From Pegea sp. RAD2-039 (taxonomy: Eukaryota; Chordata; Thaliacea; Salpida; Salpidae): a DNA stretch of 64,000 nt. Under the pieces are notes generated by a model, which had not been told where the DNA came from, ran no database searches, and saw only the letters and a program-made list of their open reading frames with translations. Where the stretch lies: contig JAQGEQ010000335.1 in assembly GCA_034620365.1 (NCBI GenBank), positions 1-64,000 of the forward strand. The letters are read 5' to 3'. This document shows positions 37,166 to 49,498 of this stretch, in pieces (the stretch's first letter is position 1; every line of letters starts with the position of its first letter). The position numbers and the translations under genes were made by a program.

Positions 37166-40089
37166 CGATAAAAACTTGTTTTTCAGCTGATCTATTTATC
37201 TTATTAGATCAAATTACAATTTACTGCCATCATTGTTATAACATTCAAAAGGTGAAGTACTAATATCATTATTTTCTGTTAAAAATTGCTGATTGGTTGT
37301 TGACTAATCAGTATGTTAAATGTTTAAATCTAAATTTTTTGATTATTAGATTGATATTTGTACTTAATAATTTCACCTGTCTACTTGTCTAGTATCAAAT
37401 TTATTGCTGAACAAATTAGCTTTTCAACATAAGCCGTCGATACTATTGTAGCTAACAACATGCTGCATGAAATATTCAGTAGGTTGCTATAAAAGCAGTT
37501 CTCTTTTCTTGATAGCAAATGGAAGGCTTTCAAAGGTATCTCCTTGTAGACTAAACTATTTATCAAATATGTTGTTTGTTTTATTTTTTCAGCGGATAAA
37601 AACTTTCAAAAAACAAATAATAACTTTGTTTAAATATTTCTATTGATCATTTGTTGTTAATGATTATTTGATAAATTCATCTTCAGTAATTTATTCTGAC
37701 TTTTTTTAATTACTGCCAGCATATAGTTGTCTAGTAAATATAAGTTTCTATATAATTTCAAGTCTTTTTGTCTTTGTATACATTTATTTTTCTTTTATTA
37801 ATACAGACAGTTACAAATTGACTCAACTTTGATACATTTTCAAAGATTTCAAAAATATTTTTATACAAAATTCATTTGAAAGAAATTATTTCCAATAAAT
37901 TTAATCAAAAACTTTAAATTATTTTTCTATTTTAGACTTCTTGCATTTTATGTATAATCAAATTGTTCATATTTTTCTTCCAACTTGACATTAAACTAAA
38001 AAAATAGTTTGTAGATCTTACAAACAACTTTATTCCTTCAAAATTGTTTTCTGTAAAGCTTTTTCAATTACCAGTTTTTCTTTCGATTTTCAAACTTTTA
38101 ATCGATACTTTTGAATTAAATTGCTTTTTATTTAAACCAATTTCAGTGCAAATCTTATTTTAACAATGTTGTCGTCTTTTTGATTTTTAATCTAAAACTA
38201 TTGAACATTTGAAATCAGAACTTTGCTGAAATTTGTTGTTGTTTTGTAACTGACTTCCATAAAAACGTTGATGTCATTCTTTTGTTTGCTACCTGTAGTG
38301 AAATTGACACCTAGAAATTTATTTTAAACTAACTTTGAATAAACCTTTTTTTTCAACATGTTATTTCGGATATATGTCAAGTAATTGTTGAATGCGGTTA
38401 AACGAGAACTTTTTTATATTTAAATCAACTTTCTACATGACGATCTTCAGTACCTTGGTGGTGACTGACCGCCAGTTTGTATAATTTCCTAAAAATGAAT
38501 AAAATAAATAATCGACTTACTTTAATACTTCGAATATTTTTAGTTCTAAATTTTTGACTAAATTTTAAGCCTTGTATTAAAAGTAAAATAAGTACTTGTA
38601 ATGTGAAGCAGTTCATTTTCACATTTTGAATTTGTCAATTTCTTATTAAAATATTTCCAATTCGTGCTTTAATTTGTGATATTTTATATTAAAGTTTTTT
38701 TGATATTTTTATATAAAATTATTTATATGTTTCACACTACTGTGTATTCATTTAGGTATTGTAAAAGAGTTTGATTATTCATTAATATGACTAATTAAAA
38801 CAGGAAGTTATACTGTTCTAAGCACAGTTCATAAGTTATCATTAGTCAGCAGCTTGTATAGATAAGGAAGTTCATGTGTTGCTGACTGATGAGTTTAAAC
38901 TATCTTAAAAACTAAAATGCTTTTAAATCTCATTATTTGCAAAGCATTCATTAAACTCATATACATTGACGAATGAAAGTTAAACCAAAACAAAAAACAG
39001 TTATAAACATTTTCAGGCTAATCAATAAATAAAAAGTGTTGAAAAGTCGGCTAATCAATACTTTGAATAACTCTCACATTGCTTTTACGTAATAGAAAAT
39101 AAAACTTTTGATAAATAAGTTATTTTTCTTTATATAATAAAAAATATACAGTAGAAGCAAATCAATAAAGTTGTTATTAATTTCAAGTTATCTTGTAAAG
39201 TTGTAAACATCTTAAACTTTTAGATATTAAGGCTAGATGAGAATGAACTTTTAGTTTGGAAATATTTTGGTTGGCAGATTTGATTGAAAAAATTCACAAA
39301 TCGTTTCACAAAAGCTCAATCATCTGCGTTCCAAATGATTCTTATTTAATGATCAAAAATTATAAAAACGTAAATTAATAAAAAATCAGCTAATTTAATT
39401 TATATTTTCAATCAACAAATATTAGATATTGGCATGTGCAACAATGACTTGAAATCATGTTAGGTAAAATCGTGAATTCATTTAGACGATTCAGGTTTAA
39501 AAATAGTTCAGTTTCCATAAAAAAACCTCATTTTATCCAAGGTTTTCATTCTATATGAATGCTGCCTAAGTATAATTATAAAAAGTGTATGTAAAAAGTG
39601 ACTTTTAATTGTGGTTCTACTAATATTTTGATAAGTAATTCGATTATTAGGGTAGGTACTTCACCGTACAAGGCTATTAAAAGGCGACGACATACTGCCT
39701 TTGACGACAAAGCACAATATTTGCATATAAGAATTCAACAACTTTAAAAGAACCTAACTTTAAGCGACTAACAACAATGACAAGTATACTGACGATACAC
39801 GGAAAATCTGCTCACTAGATTCGTACCTCTCTTCATCTTCTCCTTTTCTCCTCATGTTTTCTGCTCCGGATCAGGTTTTATTTGATTCCTTTCCACACAA
39901 TAACTTTGGAAATAAAGTTTTTCGACTCAATAAACTACAATTCGTTAAAGGTCAATTTTGCCTCCGACGGACTAAGAACTGTGGGTGGTAGGAAACTGTT
40001 GTACCAAAGATTTGCATACTGAATAAAAGAACAAGGTGAAATGCAACAAAAAAAGGACAGGAAGGAAGTTTAAACGCTACAAAGTTAAT
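37166..40089. other. Intergenic, GT31 to tandem array
   Basis: About 2.9 kb of AT-rich sequence with the presumed GT31 3' UTR at its start. No gene, RNA or array was recognised. Confidence 0.55.
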
Positions 40090-40534
40090 TATCCCGCTCC
40101 TACTATCCTCTCTTCCGCCGTAGTTGGGGGAATTCTATGGAATTAACTATTATTTTGAGAAAACGCTCTATCTCTCCCACCGCTGTTTGTGATTGCTTCC
40201 GTCCTACTCTTTCTCGCAGCAAGAAAATTTCCGCCTCCTTATTTATCCTTCATTAAATCCAGTAAAGATTCTTGTTTGTTCTTTAGACCGTGAGGTAGGA
40301 TCTCGTTTTCTGTTTTCTCTTTTTAGCTTTTCTACCTCAAACAACTAGAGCGTCCGGATGCTCTTTTATTAAGCTGAGGAGCAAACAAATACTCAGTTCT
40401 GGACTTGGCCGTTATCTCATCTCAGCTCTTCTCTTATTTTCTTCCCTATGCGATTGCTTCTTAGATGACCCAATTTTAACATCACACAAATGACTATAAT
40501 GTCCTCTCTACTTACATCCAACACATTTGATATG
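40090..40534 (-). mobile_element. Possible old LTR-retroelement gag fragment
   Basis: This stretch is less AT-rich than its surroundings. On the minus strand near 40470-40530 it encodes a zinc-knuckle-like pattern (CVGC ... GHYSHLC) followed by a basic, Glu/Lys/Arg-rich stretch, as in retroelement Gag proteins, perhaps of BEL/Pao type. It is a broken, isolated piece with several interruptions. No ends or LTRs were seen, and the family is uncertain. Confidence 0.4.
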
Positions 40535-41107
40535 TTAGTTTCGTGTTTGTTTCTTCGTTATATCTTTAATGTGTAACAGTAAATCCTCTTTTGAACCTCT
40601 TGACTCAAAAGCAACCTTCTTATGAGTTTCAAGGAAGTCCTTTCCAAGCACCACTTGTACACCGAGGTCCACTATAATAAACCAGTTTATATTTCTATAC
40701 TGTCTTTTAAATAGATGCTGATTGACTTTCCAAAATTTACTGATTTTGCTCATCTTAGATGGTTGAACCATTTTCACCTTAAATGGTTTTTGAATCTTGT
40801 GAACTTTCAAGTTCCAAGAAAGCTTTTCACTTACATAGCTCTTTCAGTGTTTGATATAAATAAGAGCCTCAAATATCTTGCCCGTAATAGAGACATCTAC
40901 CGTGGCATGGTTCAATTTCTTAAATAATTGAGTGAGCCCCAGCACTTCATGATATTGGGTAGTCACTACTGCTCTCTCAGTTCTTTGCCTTGTCGACTGT
41001 TTCTTGGGAGACCTTTTCTGAAGATGACAGGCTCTACTATTGTGTCCCTTCTTTCCATAATTAAAACACATGCTTGAACCAGCTCGGCATCTTTTAAACT
41101 TATCTTT
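40535..41107 (-). mobile_element. LTR-retroelement gag/protease fossil at start of array unit 1
   Basis: On the minus strand, a Gag-type zinc-knuckle region (around 41030-41075), a basic linker, and a retropepsin-like segment with VQVVLGKDFLETHKKVAF (around 40600-40660) appear in the order expected for the gag-pol junction of a Ty3/gypsy-like element. It is an old, broken internal fragment without LTRs. The same fragment, cut shorter at one end, recurs in each later unit of the array, so it was present before the array was amplified. Confidence 0.65.
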
Positions 41108-41165
41108 AAATAAATAAATAAGATAAATAAATATATATATATAAAAATAGATAAATAAATATAAC
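41108..41165. repeat. AT microsatellite (taaa/ta)n
   Basis: Runs of aaataaataaata and tatatatata adjoin the retroelement fossil. Counterparts of different length and composition are at about 48176-48237, 54527-54585 and 60872-60930 in the other units. Confidence 0.8.
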
Positions 41166-41194
41166 ATATCTTAGTGGGTCTGTATTAGAGACTG

Positions 41195-41935
41195 TGTATC
41201 ATTATTTTCCCAAAAACAATGAACGAAAGCTTAGCAATTTTAAAAGCATTTTTTATCATTCGTATTTTATTTATTTCGTATTTTTTTATGTTTGTTTTAC
41301 TAACCACAATAAGTAAGGCTTTTTACTAACTTGCTTTGAACTTATCTATAAATGTTTATTTATGTTGAGAATACATTTCATCCTAAAAACAATCGCTTTT
41401 TTCAAAATTTATATTTATTGTTTATTATCTTCTACTTTTTCTTCTGTTTGAAACATTATTCGTAAAATAGTTTCGAAAAAATTTTAAAGAATTCTTTATT
41501 AGAAATTATTATAATTTATAAAAAAAATTTTCATTTCATGCTATTTGAAAATATTTTTTTTTTGATGTTAGTTCTCAAGTGATATCAAGAAGTATTTTAA
41601 AGAAATACGCTTTGAAACAAAGCTGCAAAGAAAGTATTTCATAAAACGTTTTGTACATAGTTTTATTCTAAAACTTAACTTTAAGAACAAGTCGTTTGGT
41701 AAAAACCATAAAATGTATCAAACAAAATGTATTTATATCAACACACTATCGTTGAAGGTTTAATCTTAAATAGTAACTTAAAATAATCAGATGCTAACAG
41801 CTAAGTAATTTATAGATTCAGAAATTGTTATCAGCACGGTGAAAGTTAAAATTTTTGTTTAAAGAAGATTTTTATGCAATATCTCATTTAATAAGAAAGT
41901 TATTTGTACAATTTCAAACATTTTAATTGTAGATT
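41195..41935. other. Segment of about 733 bp found only in unit 1
   Basis: Between the shared gactgtgtatcatt and the shared ttttga.ccatat.ttaacat, unit 1 has an AT-rich stretch that units 2-4 replace with about a dozen bases (tttgtaaatact). No gene is seen in it. It lies about 1.2-2 kb upstream of the ENDOU start codon, so it could include distal regulatory sequence lost from the amplified units. Confidence 0.85.
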
Positions 41936-43154
41936 GTGTTTTGAACCATATCTTAACATTTCGTTACAGTATATGACTGTAAGAAATGTTGGAATATAAA
42001 ATTTAAAAATCATTCATTAAAATTCTCAGGGGAAAAATAAAAAAAGCATTTTTTACGAGACGAGACTGGATAGGTAAGATCGTTTTTAAATAGAAAAGAT
42101 TATTTTAAGAGCGAATAAAGAAAGTAGTTGTTGAAGCCTCTGATAAGAGACTTATGTAAATTTTAAATGTAAATTTCAAAGTTCAAAGTTTCAAATATTT
42201 TTGTGGTTGTTGGTTTGGACAGTGCAGAAGTATTTGTATTTTTTTGTTTTAAGTTAATTTTAAAATATTTCATTATTTGTTTCAGCTATGTACGTATGTA
42301 GCAAGTGCTAAAGTGAATAAAAATGAATAAGGTAACACTGTAGAAAGATCATTAGATGATTTAAAATCAAAATGAGTTGATTCTTAATATTTTTAAAACT
42401 AAATTGTCAGTTTTCTATCATTTAACCTTCTTTAAGCTTTTAAAACCATCTGAAAGCCTGAAAACTAGTTTTAATATTAAAAACACTAAAGTCAAATACC
42501 GAAGAATTTTAAAGTTTTTATATTATTATTTTGATGGTTTCAAGTTGAGACATGAAAAGGTTTTGGTGATTTTTATTTAGCTATTTACTTGTAATACGTT
42601 TTAAAAAGACTCAATTTATTTTTATTAAATTCAAAATCAGTTTCTATAAAAACTTTGCAACTATGAAGAATCTGTTTGTAATATTTATTTCAAAAAAGAA
42701 CGTGAACGAATTTATTAACATCAAATCTAAATGATCCCTATTTAACAAGATGATATTTGTTATTAAACATATTTAATTGAAGAAAATAAATTCACTTCTT
42801 CTCCTCTTAAACTCAAATTATGCTTATTTTATTCGTTGTATAAATTATATTAAGGTGTGGCACTTTAAATACTTCTCTGCTTTCTTATTGGTTTGTGTTC
42901 GCTTTAACATCTTTGTAATTTGTTAACTTCAGTTATGAGTTGAATATAATAGATAATAAGTTTATAATATTACATTTATTAAAGAATAAACAAACATATT
43001 TTTAAAGCTTTAGGTAAGTTGTTCATTAGAGTTAATATAAATACAATTTAATTGCTTGTTTCACAAATTGTTTTTTTGTGAATAAACTATCTCAAGTTCA
43101 TTTTTAGGGGCGTTTAAGGAATTTGATATACATTAAAAAGTTGATTCTTAAACT
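41936..43154 (+). promoter_or_regulatory. ENDOU copy 1 upstream region
   Basis: Shared by all four units. It contains an inverted CCAAT box (attgg at about 42889) and a possible 5' UTR intron: agctttaggtaagttg near 43008-43021 gives a strong donor, and tcatttttag ending near 43108 gives an acceptor, leaving a leader of about 45 nt before the ATG at 43155. Transcription start and core promoter are not identified. Confidence 0.45.
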
Positions 43155-46100
43155 ATGATTTTACAATTGCTTACAACTCTGATGTTTTGTGGCCTTACCT
43201 CAGGTATGACTTTTGATTTACAAGCAAAAAGACAAATTAAGATTTTTACCTGTTAACATTGCTTGAAAATTATTTGAATAAATTAACATTTTTTAAAAGA
43301 TGTGTTTAACCTGCAAAAGTTATTTTTCAAAAAATCTAATTCAATATAGAATTTATGAATTCAATGTAAGTTTAAATAAAAATATTTGAATAATCTCTTG
43401 ATAATAATTTTTAAACTTTATTTATTTACAGCTTATTATTTTTATAAAATATGATTTGATAATAACTTATTTAAATTTGATACAAATTATAACAAAATCT
43501 TTTAATTTGTTTTTATCTCAACACATATGAACAATTTTTTACTGATGATCAGGTGCTTCATGCCAATTTAGATGTCATGCATCTTACGATCCTTCATTGC
43601 CTTGTCAGTGTAACCAATATTGTGAAAAATACAAAAATTGCTGTGTAGATTATAACAAATTTTGCAAGTTGTGAGTAGTTTTGTACACATTGATTTAAAA
43701 TCATAAATTTTCTGGACATCCATTTTCATAGAAATATATTTTTGTAGAATATTTCACATAATTTCTTTTTTTTTTACTTTTTTATGTTGATTTTATAGTT
43801 TCATTAAAACTATTGTACTTATTAAAATAAATATTTTTCAGTTCTTCCAACAGTTGTACTGGAAGATGTAGAGAGAAATTTGAAATCTTTTTTAGTTATG
43901 ACTTCAACTCATATCGTCCACGATATGGAGACTGCTGTAACGATTACAGGAAAGAATGTTCTGAAGATGATGATTGCTGTAAGACTTTATTCGAATAATT
44001 AATATTATAACTTTGTATAACAAAAAACTTATCTCTAACTTTTCAGCTTTGCAAGTAATTACTGATGATGAAATTCTTCAATTATCTGATGAATTGTACT
44101 TATTGGATATCAATAGAGCTAAAGAAAGAGATATTATCGTGAATATTCAATCAAAAACTATTCGTAGATCAGAAACTGATGTTTCAACTGAACCGTTAGT
44201 TAAAAATTTATTGTTGTCAGTAAATAGCTCTAATTAAAAGAGACTTTTTCTCAATTTCTTACTTATGAAAAATAAATATACAGCTAATTAAACAGCGTTA
44301 AAAATGTTCTTTCTTTAAGCTACAAATATAGTTTTACTTTCAGATTTTTCAGTTACGTCAACCCCAACCTAATGCGTAAAAGCACGTATGCAAAATTCAT
44401 CGCTTTATTAGATAACTACGAAAAGGTTAAAGGTATAAATGAAGTATTTTCTGACCAGCAACTCATTGAACAAGATTCTTTTCTTGATGAAGTCCTAAAC
44501 ACTAATATTGGAACAAGATTATTTGAATTTTTTGCAGAAAAAAGTATTTGTTGAAAAACTTTGATTTGTGTTCATACAAGTGACAAATTAGTTTCTGATC
44601 ACTTTACATTTATACTATAAAATGTCAAATAACTACAAATTATCACTGACCAACTATAAAACTGTGTTTGTTAGTTTTACGGACTGTCAGTACTGATAAT
44701 CATCTTTTGATAAAATAACCTTTAATAATTATATTGATTTTAAATTTAGTGGTTGTTACTTTATTGAATTAAAATCTAAATAAACTGACTTTACTGATGA
44801 AAACAGAAGAATCAAATTATTTTCGTTATTAATATTTGTTAGATATACTTGCATGTGGGAGTAAAACCAAAACTGAGATGAAGCAACTATTGAAAGACAT
44901 TTGGTTTGGATTATATAGCAGAAAAAGAAGAGCTTTGGACTCAAGCGGGTTCTTTTTTAGTTTCTAATTAACTGTATAATTGTCAAATTAAATCAAAAAT
45001 CTCACTGATGTTTTTAAACCTTTTGTATCTGATGATTTATTAAATTTTATTGAATTTCTTGCTACTTAATGGTCACCAAACAACTCTTGTTTCAATTCTT
45101 TACAAACTAGAAATAAAATTGTCTTCATTTTTTTTTAATCAAAGTATACGTTGTTTTCAAAAGAAGCTTCAGGTTTTAATCAATATTTTTGTAGCAGATA
45201 ATTGTGTCTCATAATTTTATATAAAAAATTTGTATCAAAATTCACAATTGATAATAAATCAAAGTTAGCATTTTAACTACGTTTAACGCTAGAAGTTTTG
45301 ATTTTCAATAATTAATTTACGATAGTTAATGAAGAAACCAACTTGTACTTATCCGTTATTCTTCAGATTTGAACATGTTTTTGTTGGAGAAGTTTCCAGA
45401 TCATCTGCTTCAGGCTTACACAATTGGATCCAAATTTATCGAGAGGAAGAATTAAGAAATTTGAATTACTTTGGATATTTGAAAAAATCAGGGGTGCTTC
45501 TTTTTTGCTTTATTTTGATAAGTGGTAACGGTTATCTAATATTTAAATCAGAACTAAATTGTTGTTTGGAAAACAAAATTATAATTAAATTAGTTAACAC
45601 AAATATTTCTTTTAAAATATTTGTCAATTTGATATTCTAGTCAAACCTTTACGGAATACAATTTGAATGGTTTGGCAGAATTAAACAAATTGCTGGACCT
45701 TTAGTTGGATGTAGTCCTGAATATCAACTTGTAATATCAACTCTTTGTCATATAGCTAAACCTGATAGAAAGTAAGTTTCAAAACTATTTCTAATAAAAT
45801 ATTTAAAATGTTCATCATGAAATATCAAAAGTGTTTTACTCTTTTAAACAAAAGATGATTTGTTTACTGCAAATTATGTATGAAATAAATACTTAAGTTA
45901 TTTAACAATCAGAAGACAAGTTTAAAGAAAAAACGTTTCATGACGATTGTTTGCCTCTTACTACGAATCAAAAATTATGTTGTCTGGTGTATTACTATCT
46001 TTTTCACAATTAACTTAAGAAACAAGACTCTATATATAACTGTATATTTTCATGATGATTTCTACTATTCAAGAATTATAAATTAGATTGGGTTTTGTAA

Positions 46101-46600
46101 GATTGTAAACTCCTAATTGAAATTAAGATTATAATGTTAGTTCCATATTACTAACTTTTCAGATGTAGAATTAATCTTCGTAATACTGATGGCTCTATTG
46201 TTCCCCAAATCATTCAAACTTGGACGTGGAAAAAATCACAACCAGAAAGTGGTAGAAAATATATAGCATCAGCATATTTTACTGTGTAAGTTTGATAATT
46301 ACTTGTAAAAAGTTGTCTTCTACTAATACAAAGTAAACTAAGTATTTAGTTACATTTGTTTTTAACAAAAATTTTTTTGAATAAAAATCATATCTTTTTC
46401 GACGATTTTTATGAAGAATTGTTTTGTTTGAGAAAAAGAACAACAACTATTGTTTTATTTTGATTAAAAGTTTTACAGACTACAACAATAACAGATTTTT
46501 TGCTAGTATAAAATCAGAAGATCAATTATTTCAGTTTTGATTTGGTAAAATAATTTGAATTTTCAGACATAACCACCTGCAGAGAAAAATGCGTTGCTAG
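43155..46600 (+). CDS. ENDOU: ENDOU/XendoU-type endoribonuclease, copy 1 (10 exons)
   Basis: Exons: 43155-43203, 43553-43670, 43842-43978, 44047-44212, 44344-44543, 44843-44948, 45367-45493, 45641-45771, 46163-46285 and 46567-46600, giving 396 residues (human ENDOU has 410). A signal peptide (MILQLLTTLMFCGLTSG) is followed by somatomedin-B domain 1 with eight cysteines, a second somatomedin-B exon, and the EndoU domain. The EndoU domain carries the two catalytic histidines (FEHVFVGE and GLHNW, exon 7) and the catalytic lysine (GRIKQIAG, exon 8), then TWTWKKS and YIASAYF at the end. The enzyme should be secreted and cut RNA at uridines with Mn2+. Unlike copies 2-4, the second somatomedin-B exon has only five of eight cysteines (SYDFNSYRPRYGDCC), so that domain probably cannot fold canonically. 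The exon 4 donor is uncertain by a few codons. Confidence 0.92.
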
Positions 46601-47489
46601 TAGCAGCCGCTTTTCATATCCTCCGCTAGTAAATATTTCATCTTCCATGACACATCCGGCATGTCTAAAAGATAATTTAATTTATCATCAAAAACATAAG
46701 TTTATGATAGCGTTGTTTAGAAAACATTTCTAAAGCTTAGATTGAACCCTCACGCCAAATATGCTAAAAATAAAGCTTTTAACGTTCGAAGTTTCACAAA
46801 AAACACTTTGTAAGTTATTGTGTCATCTTTTTATTCAACTTCAGTTATTTTAGTTTCATTTCTTCTTTGGACATTTAACTGAATGAAGTTTTCAAACTAA
46901 TTTTCTTATCTAAAAAATGAGTTTATTTGTAATTTTCGATAATTAATCCTGTTAACTAACTGTTTTAGCTAGCATAAAAAAGCTCATGAAAAAAAGTAAA
47001 AATAAGATATGAACTGAACAAGTATAAAACATTTGATTTAAATCCAAAATATTTTTGCACATATCATTTAATAAAAGTTTGAAAGTAAATCAATGCAAAC
47101 ATCAAAATGATAAATCAAATAGTTTTTTTGTAGACTAATTACAGTTATATGTGATTCCAGTCATTAAGATCAAATTGTATGGAAATCAACTTCAGCTAAG
47201 TAGAACAGCAAATAAAGTCTTAGCTATATAGATAGCTTTATAGGAGCCTTTGTATGAAGTACACTATTGTATGGCAGCGAAACTTAAACTTTGTTGAAGG
47301 TTAACGAAAATACTCTCAACATCTTTCATATTTATTGTCTTTATGGTATATTAAATTTAATGTGGTAGCAAAACCTACCACTTTCTAAAACTAATGACGG
47401 GGTTACTGTAAAAGCCTTATGGTTTTGAAAAGTGTTGTGTAAAATTTAAGTGAAATCGGTTGGATTAAACCCAATGCAGTATTTATGGG
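46601..47489. other. 3' flank of ENDOU copy 1
   Basis: AT-rich sequence shared by the units, with an AATAAA-like signal near 46768 (aaaataaagc). No second gene. The corresponding stretches are 52951-53837 and 59294-60182. Confidence 0.6.
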
Positions 47490-47687
47490 AAAGTCGTTTA
47501 ACTTTGATAGCTACAACCTTAATTCAGACATTTTAAGCCATGTCTAATTCTTCTTCAATGCCAATAACCTATCTCAGATGGTTACTTTTCCAACCCAAGT
47601 TAGTGGTAATACTTTGGATCTTCTTATCACATCGAAACCTAAGAACATCATTTACGTTTTATCGAAAGGAACCTTTTGCTCTGACAT
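47490..47687 (+). mobile_element. LINE endonuclease-domain fragment at unit 1/2 junction
   Basis: One frame reads NFDSYNLNSDILSHV, then FFNANNLSQMVTFPTQ, VSGNTLDLLITSKPKNI and a GTFCSD end. The Q.V..PT...G.TLDL..T..P pattern followed by SD is the C-terminal part of the AP-endonuclease domain of Jockey/CR1-type LINEs. It has a stop in the frame and stops abruptly at the gcaacc junction, just before the expected SDH catalytic histidine, where the retroelement fossil of the next unit begins. Confidence 0.75.
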
Positions 47688-48170
47688 GCAACCATCTTAT
47701 GAGTTTCAAGGAAGTCCTTTCCAAGCATCACTTGTACACCGAGGTCCACTATAATAAACCAGTTTATATTTCTACAATGTTTTTAAATAGATGATGATTG
47801 ACTTTGCAAAATTTACTGATTTTGCTCATCTTAGTTGGCTGAACCATTTTCACCTTAAATGGTTTTTGAATCTTGTGAACTTTCAAGTTCCAAGAAAGCT
47901 TTTCACTTACATAGCTCTTTCAGGGTTTGATATAAATAAGAGCCTCAAATATCTTGCCCGTAATAGAGACATCTACCGTGGCATGGTTCAATTTCTTAAA
48001 TAATTGAGTGAATCCCAGCACTTCATGACATAGTCACTACTGCTCTCTCAGTTCTTTGCCTTGTCGACTGTTTCTTGGGAGACCTTTTCTGAAGATGACA
48101 GGCTCGACTATTGTGTCCCTTCTTCTCATAATTAAAACACATGCTTGAACCAGCTCGGCATCGTTTAAAC
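47688..48170 (-). mobile_element. LTR-retroelement gag/protease fossil, unit 2 copy
   Basis: Same broken internal gag-protease fragment as in unit 1, starting at the array junction. Duplicated with the unit and not an independent insertion. Confidence 0.65.
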
Positions 48171-49498
48171 TTATCTTTAAATAAATAAAATAGATAAATA
48201 ATTAGATAAATAAATAATTATATATATATAATATATAGTGGGTCTCTATTAGAGACTGTGTATCATTTTTGTAAATACTGTTTTGAGCCATATATTAACA
48301 TTTCGTTACAGTATATGACTGTAAGAAATGTTGTAATGAAAAATGTAAAAACCATTCATTAAAATTCTCAGGAGAAAAATAAAAAAAGCATTTTTTACGA
48401 GATGAGACTGGATAGGTAAGATCGTTTTTAAATAGAAAATATTATTTTAAGAACGAATAAAGAAAGTAGTTGTTGAAGCCTCTGATAAGAGACTTATGTA
48501 AACTTTAAATGTAAATTTTAAAGTTCAAAGTTTCAAATATTTTTGTGGTTGTTGGTTTGGACAGTGCAGAAGTATTTGTATTTTTTTGTTTTAAGTTAAT
48601 TTTAAAATATTTCATTATTTGTTTCAGCTATGTACGTATGTAGCAAGTGCTAAAGTGAATAAAAATGAATAAGGTAACACTGTAGAAAAGATCATTAGAT
48701 GATTTAAAATCAAAATGAGTTGATTCTTAATATTTTTAAAACTAAATTGTCAGTTTTCTATCATTTAACCTTCTTTAAGCTTTTAAAACCATCTGAAAGC
48801 CTAAAAAGTAGTTTTAATATTAAAAACACTAAAGTCAAATACCGAAGAATTTTAAAGTTTTTATATTATTATTTTGATGGTTTCAAGTTGAGACATGAAA
48901 AGGTTTTGGTGATTTTTATTTAGCTATTTACTTGTAATACGTTTTAAAAAGACTCAATTTATTTTTTATTAAATTCAAAGTCAGTTTCTATAAAAACTTT
49001 GCAACTATGAAGAATCTGTTTGTAATATTTATTTCAAAAAAGAACGTGAACGAATTTATTAACATCAAATCTAAATGATCCCTATTTAACAAGATGATAT
49101 TTGTTATTAAACATATTTAATTGAAGAAAATAAATTCACTTCTTCTCCTTTTAAACCCAAATTATGCTTATTTTATTCGTTGTATAAATTATATTAAGGT
49201 GTGGCACTTTAAATATTTCTCTGCTTTCTTATTGGTTTGTGTTCGCTTTAACATCTTTGTAATTTGTTAACTTCAGTTATGAGTTGAATATAATAGATAA
49301 TAAGTTTATAATATTACATTTATTAAAGAATAAACAAACATATTTTTAAAGCTTTAGGTAAGTTGTTCATTAGAGTTAATATAAATACAATTTAATTGCT
49401 TGTTTCACAAATTGTTTTTTTGTGAATAAACTATCTCAAGTTCATTTTTAGGGGCGTTTAAGGAATTTGATATACATTAAAAAGTTGATTCTTAAACT
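48171..49498 (+). promoter_or_regulatory. ENDOU copy 2 upstream region
   Basis: Microsatellite at about 48176-48237, then sequence nearly identical to 41936-43154, including the inverted CCAAT box and the candidate 5' UTR intron. No other gene. Confidence 0.45.

Larger units (their letters stand above)
40611..47687 (+). repeat. Tandem array unit 1 (about 7.08 kb)
   Basis: The unit runs from the gcaacc in the retroelement fossil to the end of the LINE fragment after the first ENDOU gene. It aligns with units 2-4 at very high identity except for about 733 bp (about 41195-41935) present only here and a diverged exon 3. Its left edge continues into more retroelement sequence, whereas the later units are joined there to the LINE fragment. 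That makes it the array's original left end. Confidence 0.9.

Noticed and set aside
40715-40927. Plus-strand frame ending in RGMVQFLK, repeated in every array unit
   Set aside because: It is the complementary-strand shadow of the retroelement fossil, whose minus-strand reading has the zinc-knuckle and protease-like features.
42377-42580. 67-codon frame upstream of ENDOU copies 1 and 2
   Set aside because: A one-base length change removes it in units 3 and 4 while the genes around it are kept, so it is not under coding constraint.
44756-44944. Minus-strand frame in each array unit
   Set aside because: Antisense shadow of ENDOU exon 6, which reads KDIWFGLYSR on the plus strand.
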